Shown: piece by piece, positions 55,234 to 64,000 of the stretch
How positions within the stretch are numbered: position 1 is the stretch's first letter
Layout: every line of letters begins with the position of its first letter
Origin: Marivirga sericea
Lineage (GTDB): Bacteria; Bacteroidota; Bacteroidia; Cytophagales; Cyclobacteriaceae
Length of the DNA: 64,000 nucleotides
NCBI RefSeq assembly: GCF_900177665.1
Contig: NZ_FXAW01000005.1
Location: 372,001-436,000, forward strand
Direction: 5' to 3'
Position numbers and translations under genes: made by a program
The notes under the pieces: model-generated
The model's input: the letters and a program-made list of their open reading frames with translations, nothing else
Database searches by the model: none
What the model was told of the DNA's origin: nothing

Positions 55234-56433
55234 CTATTTTCTTATTTGTCCATTTCCCAGAACATAGTATTTATTAGTCACTAATTGTTTTAAGCCTAAT
55301 GGACCTCTATGGTGTAGCTTATCAGTACTAATCGCTAACTCTGCTCCTACTCCCATTTGACCCCCATCTGTGAATCGGGTTGAAGCATTATGATAGACAG
55401 CCGCACTGTCAATTTGCTCCATAAATTTCTCAGCATCGGCCTGTGTCTCAGTTAAAATAATATTAGAGTGGCCCCCAGAATACGTATTGATGAAATCAAT
55501 AGCGTCATCTAAGCCATTCACTGAAGTCATAGCTGCCTTCATCGCTAAGAATTCTTCATACCAAACATCCTCATCCTCTATTTTATCATTCGTCTCCAAT
55601 TGACCAATGACTTTTCCGCTAGCTACAATTTGAACTCCTTTATCAGTCAAAGCCTTCTCGATGGCTTTCAAAGTTTCTTCAAACTTAGGATGATTTTCAT
55701 CTACCAAAATTTTATCCAAAGCATTACAACCAGAAATTTTATCAGTTTTAGCATTGACCAGCACTGGAATAACTTTATCCATATCAGCATCTGGTGCCAC
55801 ATATGCAAAATTATTTCCTCTACCACTTACAAGAACAGCACACTTTGCATGCTCTTTAACGAATCCAATCAATTTTTCGCCTCCTCGAGGTACGATTAAA
55901 TCTAGTGGTTGATCAGGATTTCTTAAGAATTCCTGTGTAGTAGGTCTGTCCATTTTCAGATATTGAATCCAGCTTTCCGCTAGCCCATTATCTTGCAATG
56001 ATTTGTGCCAACATTTCACAAGCTCTTCATTACTGTGATGAGCCTCTTTCCCTCCTTTTAGCAAAATTTTATTATTAGCTTTAAAAGCTAATACAGCTGC
56101 TTCGATTGTTACATCTGGTCGAGACTCATAGATAATCATGATTGTCCCAAATGGAGCTGCTTTATTAGTTATTTTCAGACCGTTTTCAAGCGTATCTTCA
56201 CTAATAACTGTTCCTACAGGATCGTCTTGATCTTTCACTTCCTGAACCGCTCTGATCATGTCATCAACTTTTGCTGAATCTACCACCAAACGGTCGTACA
56301 GTGCTTGGTCATCCCTGTCAAATGCATCTAAATCTCTTTTATTAGCATCTATGATAGCATCTCTTTGTTTGTCAAGATTATCTATCATCGATTGTAAAAC
56401 TGCATTTTTGATTTCTGTATTTAAAAGCTTCAT
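55234..56433 (-). CDS. proA: Gamma-glutamyl phosphate reductase
   Basis: A 399-residue aldehyde dehydrogenase-family enzyme, the second step of proline synthesis. It reduces glutamyl-5-phosphate to glutamate-5-semialdehyde with NADPH. Motifs include IYESRPDVTIEAAVLAFKA, LILKGGKEAHHSN-type segment (residues ~118-130, NKILLKGGKEAHHSN), SGCNALDKILVD carrying the catalytic Cys, and TRFTDGGQMGVGAELAIS. It is the last gene of the proC-proB-proA operon, 48 nt after proB. Confidence 0.96.
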   Translation of the reverse strand: MKLLNTEIKNAVLQSMIDNLDKQRDAIIDANKRDLDAFDRDDQALYDRLVVDSAKVDDMIRAVQEVKDQDDPVGTVISEDTLENGLKITNKAAPFGTIMIIYESRPDVTIEAAVLAFKANNKILLKGGKEAHHSNEELVKCWHKSLQDNGLAESWIQYLKMDRPTTQEFLRNPDQPLDLIVPRGGEKLIGFVKEHAKCAVLVSGRGNNFAYVAPDADMDKVIPVLVNAKTDKISGCNALDKILVDENHPKFEETLKAIEKALTDKGVQIVASGKVIGQLETNDKIEDEDVWYEEFLAMKAAMTSVNGLDDAIDFINTYSGGHSNIILTETQADAEKFMEQIDSAAVYHNASTRFTDGGQMGVGAELAISTDKLHHRGPLGLKQLVTNKYYVLGNGQIRK

Positions 56434-56481
56434 AAAAGCGTAAAAATTTTAGTTAAAAATAATTTACTAGGAGCATAAGGA

Positions 56482-57279
56482 TTATGATTCATCTTCTTTA
56501 TAAATCCTTGTTCCGACATCTTTACCATGAACAATGTCAATTATTACATCCTCACGTTTACCGTTAGCAATGTAAGTAACGATATCTTTCGATGCGGCAC
56601 CTTTTGCTACATTGATCTTGGATTCCATTCCTCCACGACCCTCTCCTTCTTTTTTATCGGATTCTTGGATAAATTGTTCCACTTCCTGATCAGTAGTTAC
56701 GCTTTTAATCACATTAGAATCGTCATGATCCGGGTGTCCATCGAAAATTCCATCTGTATCCGTTAGTAAAATTAATGCGTCAGCGTTTACTAATTCTGCC
56801 ACTAAACTTGCTAACTCATCATTATCAGAGAACATAGACATTGATAAAGAAACTGCATCATCTTCATTGGCTATTGGAATAATTCCTTGACCTAATAAAC
56901 CTTCATAGCAGTTTATCATATTGTCCCTATGTCTACCGAAATCGAAATCTCTTTTAGTAGCTAACACTTGAGCACATCTCATACCATAATCATGGAAAAT
57001 ACTGTAGTAATGACGCATCATCCTTGGCTGCCCAACAGCAGAATAGACCTGCCTCCTTTGTGCTGCATTATCGATAGTGTCAATTTTATTATCGTCCAAA
57101 ACTTCCTTACCAGCTATCACGGATCCTGATGAAATAAGAACTGTCATCACATCCTCTTCGTAAAGACGCGCCACCTGATCCACTATTCTTTTCAAGATCG
57201 GAACCACAATGCGATTATCCTTATTGGTCATCACATTCGTTCCGATTTTTACTACTATTCTTTTCTTATCGTTTTTCAC
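56482..57279 (-). CDS. proB: Glutamate 5-kinase, short form without PUA domain
   Basis: A 265-residue kinase of the amino acid kinase fold that phosphorylates glutamate to start proline synthesis. Motifs are RIVVKIGTNVMTN, VLISSGSVIAGKEVLDD, ANEDDAVSL and ALILLTDTDGIFDGHPD, plus GGMESKINVAKGAASKD. It lacks the C-terminal PUA domain found in E. coli ProB, which is a known short variant. The start is a GTG at 57277-57279. Feedback inhibition by proline is not readable here. Confidence 0.93.
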   Translation of the reverse strand: MKNDKKRIVVKIGTNVMTNKDNRIVVPILKRIVDQVARLYEEDVMTVLISSGSVIAGKEVLDDNKIDTIDNAAQRRQVYSAVGQPRMMRHYYSIFHDYGMRCAQVLATKRDFDFGRHRDNMINCYEGLLGQGIIPIANEDDAVSLSMSMFSDNDELASLVAELVNADALILLTDTDGIFDGHPDHDDSNVIKSVTTDQEVEQFIQESDKKEGEGRGGMESKINVAKGAASKDIVTYIANGKREDVIIDIVHGKDVGTRIYKEDES

Positions 57280-57292
57280 AATACAATTTTAT

Positions 57293-58099
57293 TTATGATT
57301 CTTTACCTAATTCTACAGCTCTATTAAATGCTGCATAGGCTGCATCTTCAATTAATTGCTTGATGTTATTATCTTCCATAGAATCTAAAGCAGCCCGGGT
57401 AGTTCCTCCTTTTGAGGCAACTCTTTTCATCCATCCTTCAGGACTTAAATCAGATTTGTTGAATAATTCCACAGCTCCTTCGAAGGTTGTCCCAACTAAT
57501 ACTTTGGAATCATGAGCAGAAAACCCCATTTTTTTTGCTGCTTCCATCATTGAATGCATGAAATAGAATACATAAGCAGGACCACTTCCTGATATACCTG
57601 TAGAAGCATCCACATCATTTTCTGTATCTAACCTCACAGATCGGCCTGTAGTATCCAATAAATTTTCAACAGTGGATAGCTCTAATCTTGAAACCTCATC
57701 AGAAGCAGTAAAAGACGTTAATCCCTTCCCAACTTGAGCAGGAAGATTAGGCATTGCTCTCACGACCTTTGTAATTCCCAAACCATCTTTCATACTTTGA
57801 ATGGTTACACCGGCCATGATTGAAATTACAATCTGATCCGGAGACATCATAGGCTTTAGTTCTTCAAATAACTCATCAGTGTGATAAGGTTTTACGGCAA
57901 TGAATATAATATCAGCTTTTGGAAGGCAATCTGAGAGATTAGTAAAAACATCAAAACGGCTGATTTTCTTTAGTTCCTCTGTTTTTTCAGGGCTGGTATC
58001 TGATATCATTAAATTGTGATTAGACAGAAATTCAGATTTCACTAAGGCTTTCGCATAAGCTAAGCCCATATTTCCAGCTCCTATTACAAGTACTTTCAT
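57293..58099 (-). CDS. proC: Pyrroline-5-carboxylate reductase
   Basis: A 268-residue Rossmann-fold reductase catalysing the last step of proline synthesis. It has the N-terminal nucleotide-binding GAGNMGLAYAKALVKS, VRAMPNLPAQVGKG and the family signature SGSGPAYVFYFMHSM. The closing helix has GGTTRAALDSMEDN. It is the first gene of the proC-proB-proA operon, 13 nt before proB. Confidence 0.95.
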   Translation of the reverse strand: MKVLVIGAGNMGLAYAKALVKSEFLSNHNLMISDTSPEKTEELKKISRFDVFTNLSDCLPKADIIFIAVKPYHTDELFEELKPMMSPDQIVISIMAGVTIQSMKDGLGITKVVRAMPNLPAQVGKGLTSFTASDEVSRLELSTVENLLDTTGRSVRLDTENDVDASTGISGSGPAYVFYFMHSMMEAAKKMGFSAHDSKVLVGTTFEGAVELFNKSDLSPEGWMKRVASKGGTTRAALDSMEDNNIKQLIEDAAYAAFNRAVELGKES

Positions 58100-58692
58100 G
58101 TGTAGTATTTTTGTTTATTAAATATAATTAATTAATTCCTAACGTCCTTCTCTCTATGCAAGCATTGTGCATCTAAACCCAATCTCATTGGAAAACTAGT
58201 GATTTTATAAAAAAAAGTAATACCTATAAACCTCATTATCAATTTGTTAAACTACCAAACTTGCTTGAATCAAATTAAATTAAACCTAAATTTAGTATTT
58301 TGAATTCTTGCGCCATATAGTCGGAAAGCTGCAATAATGACAGACTATTTGGCATTGATCAAGAAATGGCATGCAGGTCATCACACCATTACAACTCTAC
58401 TATACTGCATTAAAAATTTTTAAATCAATTCCCTTCATATGTTATTTTTACTTTGTCTTAAAGCCTTTTTTTAAGATATTTTTAAATACACAAACCCTAA
58501 CCATAACATTAAAAGCTGAATGTTACTACCGAGTTCCAATTCTGAGTATCAATTAATATAAAAAATAGTGTTGGTCTTTGCATCAATCATTACTTTGGTT
58601 AAAAACTAGCTAAGTCTAGCACAGGAAGGACTTAGCTACTACTAAGTCCATTTAAATAAAATTGCATTAATCGTTAGAACCATTGATTTATT
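58100..58692. other. 593-nt noncoding gap with hairpins before the TPR-SpoIIE gene
   Basis: No gene was recognised on either strand. The gap holds the proC promoter region and the leader of the next gene. Two hairpins are seen: GCCATATAGTC (near 58312) with GACTATTTGGC (near 58342), one mismatch; and a perfect 10-bp stem TAGCTAAGTC at 58607-58616 with GACTTAGCTA at 58629-58638. A further direct copy of CTAAGTC follows at 58642-58648. TTAATCGTTAG lies at 58667-58677, 16 nt before the GTG start. Confidence 0.5.
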
Positions 58693-60807
58693 GTGAAACG
58701 AATTGATAAATTGCATTTGATTTTATTGATAATCCTGCTGAAAGTGCATAAGATATTTATTGTTTTCTTTATATTTTTCTCGCTACCGTCTGTTGGTCAA
58801 TCTATAAAAGACTTGGAGGAAGAACTGCTTAAGACTAATTCCGATTCTCAACGAATGAGGCTCTACTATGAGTTAAGTTCAAAATATCAATTAAACGACA
58901 ATGAGCAAGCCATTTCTTATGCAGAACAACTGCTAAAATTAGCCAACCAAAAAAAGGATACTCATAATATTGTCTATGGAAAAGCGATGATTGCTTACTC
59001 GTATTACAATTTAGGAGCACTGGACAGAGCCTTGAAAATTTATTTAGAAGCTAATAATCTAGCTGTAGCATTCGAAAACGAAGAATTAAAGGATTATATA
59101 ATAACCCATCTTGCCCTTACCTATGATGAAATGGGTAATTATTCTAAAGCACGAGAATACTACAACTATAATATTCAATATGCGAAAGAAAACCAATTGC
59201 CACAGGATCAGATGATAGGTCTTTTGAATATTGCTGATATGTTCGTTCGAATGAAAGAATATGATTCTGCTGAGTATTACGCCAAAAAAGCGGTTAAATT
59301 TGACGATCAAAGCGATGAAAATGTCAAATCTATTGCGTACATAAATTACGGAGTAGCACTAGAAAGGAATAATAATTTTGACAAAGCTTTAATATATCTA
59401 CTAAGAGGATTAGAGATTCAATATACCTCAGACCCCGATTTTGCAGCTATCAGTGAGGCTTACCTCACAATCTCTCATATCTACTATAAGAAACAGCAAT
59501 TTCAAAACGCATTACAATTTGCAGATTCATCCATCATCAATTCAAAAAAATCCGAATCAAACTATTATTTAAGGAAGGGATATAAATTAAGAAGCAACAT
59601 TCAAAAAGCACTAGGAAATAATACCAGAGCATATGAGGACTTGAAAAAATTCGTTGAAACCAACGATAAAATCTACAGCGAAGAAACAACTGAAAAATTT
59701 CTTGAATTGCAGGAGCTATATGAAGCTAAGCAGCGAGAAGCTGAAATAAATCTTCTCAAACACCAAAGGGAAGTAAGTAAAGACTCCATTACCAAAAAAA
59801 ATATTATCATTATAGGCTCTTTAATCATACTATTGCTGCTAGCTCTATTTTTAGTTGTGTATATCAGCAGAAACCGCTTAAAACAAAAAGCATTGACTCT
59901 GCTGAATTCCCAAAACCAAGAAATAGAAGAAAGAAATCTTCAATTAGGCGAAATGACAGAAGAGCTCAAAAGTCAAAAAGAGGAAATAGAATCACACCGA
60001 GATCAATTATCAGATGCATACGAGATTTTGGAAAAGAGGAATAAAGATGTAACTGACAGTATAAATTATGCTCAGAAAATCCAAAATTCTTTACTACCTA
60101 ATCTCAGCACTATCAAAGAGGCACTGCCAGATTCATTTGTCTTTTATAAAGCAAGAGATATTGTAAGTGGAGATTTTTACTGGTTTCATCAAAAAAAATC
60201 GGATAATAAAGACATTAATTTTTTAGCTTCTATAGACTGCACAGGGCACGGAGTACCGGGAGCATTCATGAGTATGATAGCAGATGCTCTATTATCTCAA
60301 ATAATAATAGAACTAGATTACAGTCAGCCTGCCGAAATTTTAAGTGAAATGGACAGACGTCTAAGAATCATGCTAAAACAGGATAAGAAATATAGTAATG
60401 ATGGAATGGAAATTGGGCTCTGTGCAATTCAGCAGGAAAAAATTATTTTTGCAGGCGCAGGACACCGTCTAGTCTATTTTCAAAATAATGAATTGAAGGT
60501 GATAAAAGGCAATCGCTTCTCAATAGGTGAAAATTACATCGTACAGGATAAAATGGAATTTGAAGACCATATAATCTCTACAAAAGAGCCTTTAATGCTA
60601 TATTTGTTTTCTGATGGTATTCAAGATCAATTTGGTGGGCCAAACGATAAAAAATATGGCATTAAACGGCTAAGAAACTATTTAGCAGCAATCCATAACG
60701 AACCTGCGCATCAGCAACAAATCCACATAGAAACCATAGTGAAAAATTGGAAAGGCACTAGAGAGCAAGTTGATGATATGCTTTTAATAGGTTTCCGATC
60801 GCACTAG
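58693..60807 (+). CDS. TPR sensor protein with SpoIIE-type phosphatase domain (2)
   Basis: A 704-residue protein from a GTG start, since no better ATG precedes the signal region (KIFIVFFIFFSLPSVGQ). It shows TPR repeats at ~45-340 (e.g. HLALTYDEMGNYSKAREYYN), a membrane helix at ~375-395 (IIIIGSLIILLLLALFLVVY) and a coiled coil at ~400-455. A SpoIIE/PP2C domain follows at ~470-704 (FVFYKARDIVSGDFYWFHQ, IDCTGHGVPGAFMSMIADAL, SDGIQDQFGGPND). The layout is the same as at 50967-52946, so the two are paralogues. It is convergent with alanine dehydrogenase and overlaps its stop by 4 nt. Confidence 0.9.
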   Translation: MKRIDKLHLILLIILLKVHKIFIVFFIFFSLPSVGQSIKDLEEELLKTNSDSQRMRLYYELSSKYQLNDNEQAISYAEQLLKLANQKKDTHNIVYGKAMIAYSYYNLGALDRALKIYLEANNLAVAFENEELKDYIITHLALTYDEMGNYSKAREYYNYNIQYAKENQLPQDQMIGLLNIADMFVRMKEYDSAEYYAKKAVKFDDQSDENVKSIAYINYGVALERNNNFDKALIYLLRGLEIQYTSDPDFAAISEAYLTISHIYYKKQQFQNALQFADSSIINSKKSESNYYLRKGYKLRSNIQKALGNNTRAYEDLKKFVETNDKIYSEETTEKFLELQELYEAKQREAEINLLKHQREVSKDSITKKNIIIIGSLIILLLLALFLVVYISRNRLKQKALTLLNSQNQEIEERNLQLGEMTEELKSQKEEIESHRDQLSDAYEILEKRNKDVTDSINYAQKIQNSLLPNLSTIKEALPDSFVFYKARDIVSGDFYWFHQKKSDNKDINFLASIDCTGHGVPGAFMSMIADALLSQIIIELDYSQPAEILSEMDRRLRIMLKQDKKYSNDGMEIGLCAIQQEKIIFAGAGHRLVYFQNNELKVIKGNRFSIGENYIVQDKMEFEDHIISTKEPLMLYLFSDGIQDQFGGPNDKKYGIKRLRNYLAAIHNEPAHQQQIHIETIVKNWKGTREQVDDMLLIGFRSH

Positions 60808-62033
60808 AATCTTGCAGCCATTAATAAACTCAACTCCTTATATTTTAAATTAAACTTTTTAGCTAAATGCATATTAGTTAGGCTTCCTTTATAAGTATAA
60901 ACACCTTTCATAAACCAAGAATGACTAAATATCATTTCTTCGATTCCACCTGAATCACCGGCCTGTAGCAACATAGGTGTTAAAATATTACTAACGGCAT
61001 TACTAGCAGTTCTTGAAACTCTTGAAGCAATATTAGGCACGCAGTAATGAATAACGTCAAATTTTTTAAAGGTAGGCTCATCGTGAGATGTGACCTCCGA
61101 TGTTTCAACACAACCACCTTGATCAATACTGACGTCAATAATCACAGCGTTTTTACGCATATTCATCACCATTTCCTCAGTAACTATACATCTATTTCGA
61201 CCTTTTTCGGCTCTTATCGCACAGATTAAAACATCTGCTTCCATAAGAGAGTCACTCAGCATCACAGTGTCTAAGGTGCTCGTGTGTACGGGCTGACCTA
61301 AAGCATGCTTAATTCTTCGCAGTTTGTAAATGTGATTATCGTAAATCTCAATATTAGCTCCTAAACCTAATGCTGCTCTTGCAGCATATTCACCAACAGT
61401 ACCTGCTCCGAGAATGACCACTTTTGTTGGCCTAACACCAGTTATTCCTCCTAAAATAATTCCCTTACCGCCACTCAGGTTACTTAATAATTCGGTAGCT
61501 ATCTGAATGGCCGAAATGCCGGCAATTTCACTCATGGCACGCACCACAGGCATTCCACCTACCTTATCTTCTATTAATTCAATACCAATTGCATTGATTC
61601 TCTTCTCGTTTAAATACTGGAAGTATTCTTTGTTCAGCTGCCCAAACTGTAAGGCAGAAATCAAAAAACTACCGGGTTTGAACATCTCAATTTCCTCCTT
61701 AACTGGAGGTTCTATCTTTACTACTAATTGTGCTTCAAAGGCTTCCTTTGCGGAGTAAACAATTTTTGCTCCCGCATCGCTATATTCATTATCTGTAAAG
61801 TTACTGCTCAAACCCATCCCGCTTTCTACTATCACTTCATGACCATTATTGGATAATAGTGCTACTGCTCCTGGCGTTAAGGGAACTCTCTTTTCTTGAA
61901 GGGAAATCTCATTAGGAACACCGATTTGCATAGCATTTTTCCCTCTTTCTACTGCTAACAATTCCTCTTGAGGATATAAGGCACTTTTTCTTGCCAGAAC
62001 GTCAAATCCTTTTCTTGAAACTTCCTTAGCCAT
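60804..62033 (-). CDS. ald: Alanine dehydrogenase (AlaDH/PNT family)
   Basis: A 409-residue enzyme. Residues ~37-170 form the AlaDH/PNT N-domain (IGVPNEISLQEKRVPLTPGA, ESGMGLSSNF, LVVKIEPPV). Residues ~185-340 form the NAD-binding domain (VVILGAGTVGEYAARAALGL, then IDVSIDQGGCVETSE). It interconverts alanine with pyruvate plus ammonia. An N-terminal extension of ~36 residues relative to the usual family start is present, as often seen in Bacteroidota. The stop of the upstream tsaE overlaps its start by 8 nt, so the two are cotranscribed. Confidence 0.9.
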   Translation of the reverse strand: MAKEVSRKGFDVLARKSALYPQEELLAVERGKNAMQIGVPNEISLQEKRVPLTPGAVALLSNNGHEVIVESGMGLSSNFTDNEYSDAGAKIVYSAKEAFEAQLVVKIEPPVKEEIEMFKPGSFLISALQFGQLNKEYFQYLNEKRINAIGIELIEDKVGGMPVVRAMSEIAGISAIQIATELLSNLSGGKGIILGGITGVRPTKVVILGAGTVGEYAARAALGLGANIEIYDNHIYKLRRIKHALGQPVHTSTLDTVMLSDSLMEADVLICAIRAEKGRNRCIVTEEMVMNMRKNAVIIDVSIDQGGCVETSEVTSHDEPTFKKFDVIHYCVPNIASRVSRTASNAVSNILTPMLLQAGDSGGIEEMIFSHSWFMKGVYTYKGSLTNMHLAKKFNLKYKELSLLMAARF

Positions 62034-62475
62034 GCTTACTTATTTTAAAATTCCTTTTTGTCTGTTGATCGGAAAGTTGAATATCAATCAGTAAAAAGCG
62101 ATCAGGGATTAGAGATGGAATCAATTCAGGCCACTCTATTAAGCAAAGTTTATCTGAATAAAAATAATCCTCTACTCCTATTTCAAATGCTTCCTGCTCA
62201 TTTTCAATTCTATAGAAGTCAAAATGATATAGCAGACCTTCTTTAGCTGACAAATATTCATTCACCAGGCCAAAAGTCGGACTACTTACATGATCATCCA
62301 CTTTTAAGTAATCACAAAGATGACTAATAAAAGTGGTCTTGCCCCCACCCATTTCAGCTTTAAATAGCCAAATTTTATAACTTTTTCCAAAAGCATATAT
62401 ATCCTCCACCGTAAGAGGTAAGTCTCGCAAATCTACTTCCGAAAATGATATGCTTTCAGAGATTTCACTTTCCAT
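62026..62475 (-). CDS. tsaE: tRNA threonylcarbamoyladenosine synthesis ATPase TsaE
   Basis: A 149-residue P-loop ATPase, needed with TsaB, TsaC and TsaD to make t6A at position 37 of ANN-decoding tRNAs. It has Walker A EMGGGKTTFISHL, the VSSPTFGLVNEY motif, YHFDFYRIENEQEAFEIG and the Trp-containing LIEWPELIPSLIP. It overlaps porX by 11 nt upstream and alanine dehydrogenase by 8 nt downstream, giving a tight three-gene run. Confidence 0.95.
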   Translation of the reverse strand: MESEISESISFSEVDLRDLPLTVEDIYAFGKSYKIWLFKAEMGGGKTTFISHLCDYLKVDDHVSSPTFGLVNEYLSAKEGLLYHFDFYRIENEQEAFEIGVEDYFYSDKLCLIEWPELIPSLIPDRFLLIDIQLSDQQTKRNFKISKHG

Positions 62476-64000
62476 CCTTCGAAGTTAATGAAATAATGGG
62501 AATTATCATTTCTTCCATTGAAACTCCTCCATGCTGAAAGGTATCTTTAAAGTAATTTACGTAATAGTTATAGTTGTTTGGATAAGCAAAAAAGCTCTCA
62601 CCTTTGGTGAAAACATAGGATGTACTCACATTGATTTTTGGTAAATGGAAACGTTCTGGTTTTGGTGCCTCCAAAACATCATTACTATTCTTATAACCAA
62701 GATTTTTTCCCTGCTTGTATCTCAAATTGCTGTTAACATTTCTATCTCCCACAATTTTAAATGGCTTTTTTACCCTGATGGTACCATGATCAGTAGTAAT
62801 GACTACTTTCGCTTTTTTCGTGGAAATTCTCTTTAGCAAATCAAGTAGCGGGGAATGTAAAAACCAGCTTTTGGTCAATGAACGATAAGCTGATTCATCA
62901 GGTGCTAATTCTCTAATCATTTTCATATCTGTTCTAGCATGAGACAGCATATCTACGAAATTGTATACCAAAACATTCAAATCATGATCCATCATAGCAG
63001 AAACATGCTCCAACACCTGCTTCCCTTGATTCACATTCACAATTTTATTGTAAGTGAATTTCCCCTCTATATTCTTTCTTTTAAGCTGACGCTCTAAAAA
63101 TTTATCCTCAAAATTATTTTTACCTTCGTCATCATCTTCCGTTACCCACAAATCAGGATGTTTTTTTGCCATTTCATCAGGCATTAAACCTGAAAAAATA
63201 GAATTTCGGGCATATGCTGTTGTGGTGGGGAGAATGGAATAGTAATTATCCTCTTCTTCTATGTTGAAATATTTTAGAATTTCAGGCTCAATCAATTTCC
63301 ATTGATCAAATCGTAAATTATCTATGACAATAAAAAAGACAGGCTCTTCTCCCATTTTCGGAAAAACCTTTTCTGCCATCAATTGATGACTCAACAAGGG
63401 AGCTTCATCTTGATAATCATTCAACCATCCCTCATAGTTGTCATCTATAAATTTCGCGAAATTAGAATTAGCTTCTACATGCTGCATAGAAAGCACTTCT
63501 GACATACTCTGGTCATCTGTTTGATCTATCTCTAAATCCCAAAAAACGAGCTTTTTGTACATTTCCGCCCATTCCGCATGATCCATCACATCTCCAAAAG
63601 CCATGCTTATATTTCGAAAATCCTGCTGGTAGCTTTGGTTAGTTTTTTCAGATACCAATCGCTGGTTATCCAAAATCTTTTTAACTGAAAGTAAAATTTG
63701 ATTAGGATTGAGAGGCTTGATTAAATAATCAGCGATTTTCGAACCAATTGCTTCTTCCATTATGTATTCTTCTTCGCTTTTGGTAATCATCACAACAGGA
63801 AGATTGGGATTATGTCCTTTAATTAGGCTCAAGGTCTCTAGGCCTGTCATACCAGGCATGTTTTCGTCTAGAAATACGATATCAAATTTCTGTTCTTTAC
63901 ATAAATCTACTGCCTCAGAACCATTATTTACTGGAGTAATTTGATAACCTTTGTTTTCTAGAAAAATAATATGGGGTTTTAGCAGATCAATTTCGTCATC
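62465..64000 (-). CDS. porX: PorX: response regulator with PglZ-type phosphatase domain (truncated by window)
   Basis: The minus-strand frame stays open to base 64000, so only the first few residues are missing. The receiver domain begins DDEIDLLKPHIIFLENKG, with the phospho-Asp in IVFLDENMPGMTG and the switch Thr and Lys in MITKSEEE and LIKPLNP. The C-terminal PglZ/alkaline phosphatase-like domain has VIDNLRFDQW, TTTAYARNSIFSG (catalytic Thr) and ITTDHGTIRV (metal-binding DHG). PorX, with the histidine kinase PorY, controls type IX secretion genes through sigma factor SigP and cleaves oligonucleotides in studied species. It fits the T9SS-tailed proteins seen at 12011 and 30947. Confidence 0.92.
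   Translation of the reverse strand, partial: DDEIDLLKPHIIFLENKGYQITPVNNGSEAVDLCKEQKFDIVFLDENMPGMTGLETLSLIKGHNPNLPVVMITKSEEEYIMEEAIGSKIADYLIKPLNPNQILLSVKKILDNQRLVSEKTNQSYQQDFRNISMAFGDVMDHAEWAEMYKKLVFWDLEIDQTDDQSMSEVLSMQHVEANSNFAKFIDDNYEGWLNDYQDEAPLLSHQLMAEKVFPKMGEEPVFFIVIDNLRFDQWKLIEPEILKYFNIEEEDNYYSILPTTTAYARNSIFSGLMPDEMAKKHPDLWVTEDDDEGKNNFEDKFLERQLKRKNIEGKFTYNKIVNVNQGKQVLEHVSAMMDHDLNVLVYNFVDMLSHARTDMKMIRELAPDESAYRSLTKSWFLHSPLLDLLKRISTKKAKVVITTDHGTIRVKKPFKIVGDRNVNSNLRYKQGKNLGYKNSNDVLEAPKPERFHLPKINVSTSYVFTKGESFFAYPNNYNYYVNYFKDTFQHGGVSMEEMIIPIISLTSKDGK

Noticed and set aside
58340-58380. TGGC-rich stretch resembling a sigma-54 promoter
   Set aside because: The GG and GC elements do not have the required -24/-12 spacing.
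58337-58423. 28-codon frame starting at ATG 58337
   Set aside because: No motif, mixed composition, and it overlaps one arm of an apparent hairpin; probably chance.

Overview
This AT-rich 64 kb window reads as an ordinary chromosome segment of a Bacteroidota bacterium, most likely order Cytophagales (a Marivirga- or Flammeovirga-like marine lineage; that level is inference). The evidence is the family mix: type IX secretion sorting tails, the T9SS regulator PorX at the right edge, a DUF1501/DUF1800 pair, DUF3667 and DUF5522 proteins, PorT-like barrels, a monomeric isocitrate dehydrogenase, and promoters of the TTG-N19-21-TAnnTTTG type in place of the E. coli -35/-10 form. Many genes start at ATG without a clear Shine-Dalgarno site. 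No tRNA, rRNA, CRISPR array, insertion sequence or prophage was seen.

Bases 1-6300: the end of an MFS transporter, then a minus-strand operon (small helical protein, dabB, dabA) encoding a DAB inorganic-carbon uptake system, with a divergent LysR regulator. Between the regulator and the next operon lies a previously hidden, frameshifted gene remnant. Bases 6270-15217 form a vitamin B12 neighbourhood: a promoter and cobalamin riboswitch feed btuB and a BtuG-like beta-propeller lipoprotein. A thioesterase, DUF5522, DUF3667 and a PP-loop ATPase follow, then a secreted LVIVD/PKD protein and meaB, the GTPase that protects B12-dependent methylmalonyl-CoA mutase. Bases 15346-22336 hold a CHASE2/FecR-like pair, a Crp-family regulator, a hemJ-SCO1-cytochrome c cluster, two small minus-strand genes and recA.

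Bases 22440-34399 hold a barrel/aminopeptidase pair, an OmpR-type two-component system, an RluA-type pseudouridine synthase, a membrane-anchored MutS-like ATPase, and a four-gene minus-strand operon (DUF1800, DUF1501, PorT-like barrel, lipoprotein) whose DUF1501 member carries a T9SS tail. Bases 34632-39903 are the most unusual part: a short Cys-motif protein, a di-heme MauG/MbnH-type peroxidase, two MbnP-family lipoproteins, a second di-heme peroxidase and a barrel protein, interrupted by a large nested inverted repeat. It looks like a doubled surface metal-binding module in which the peroxidases may oxidise tryptophans of the MbnP proteins.

Bases 39990-64000 are mainly core metabolism and signalling: isocitrate dehydrogenase, panB, a PAS histidine kinase, an EamA exporter, topA, sixA, a ureohydrolase, two TPR-SpoIIE phosphatases, an LVIVD lipoprotein/barrel operon, the proC-proB-proA operon, alanine dehydrogenase, tsaE and porX. 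Several start sites were moved from rare-codon starts to better ATG codons; each case is stated in its entry.
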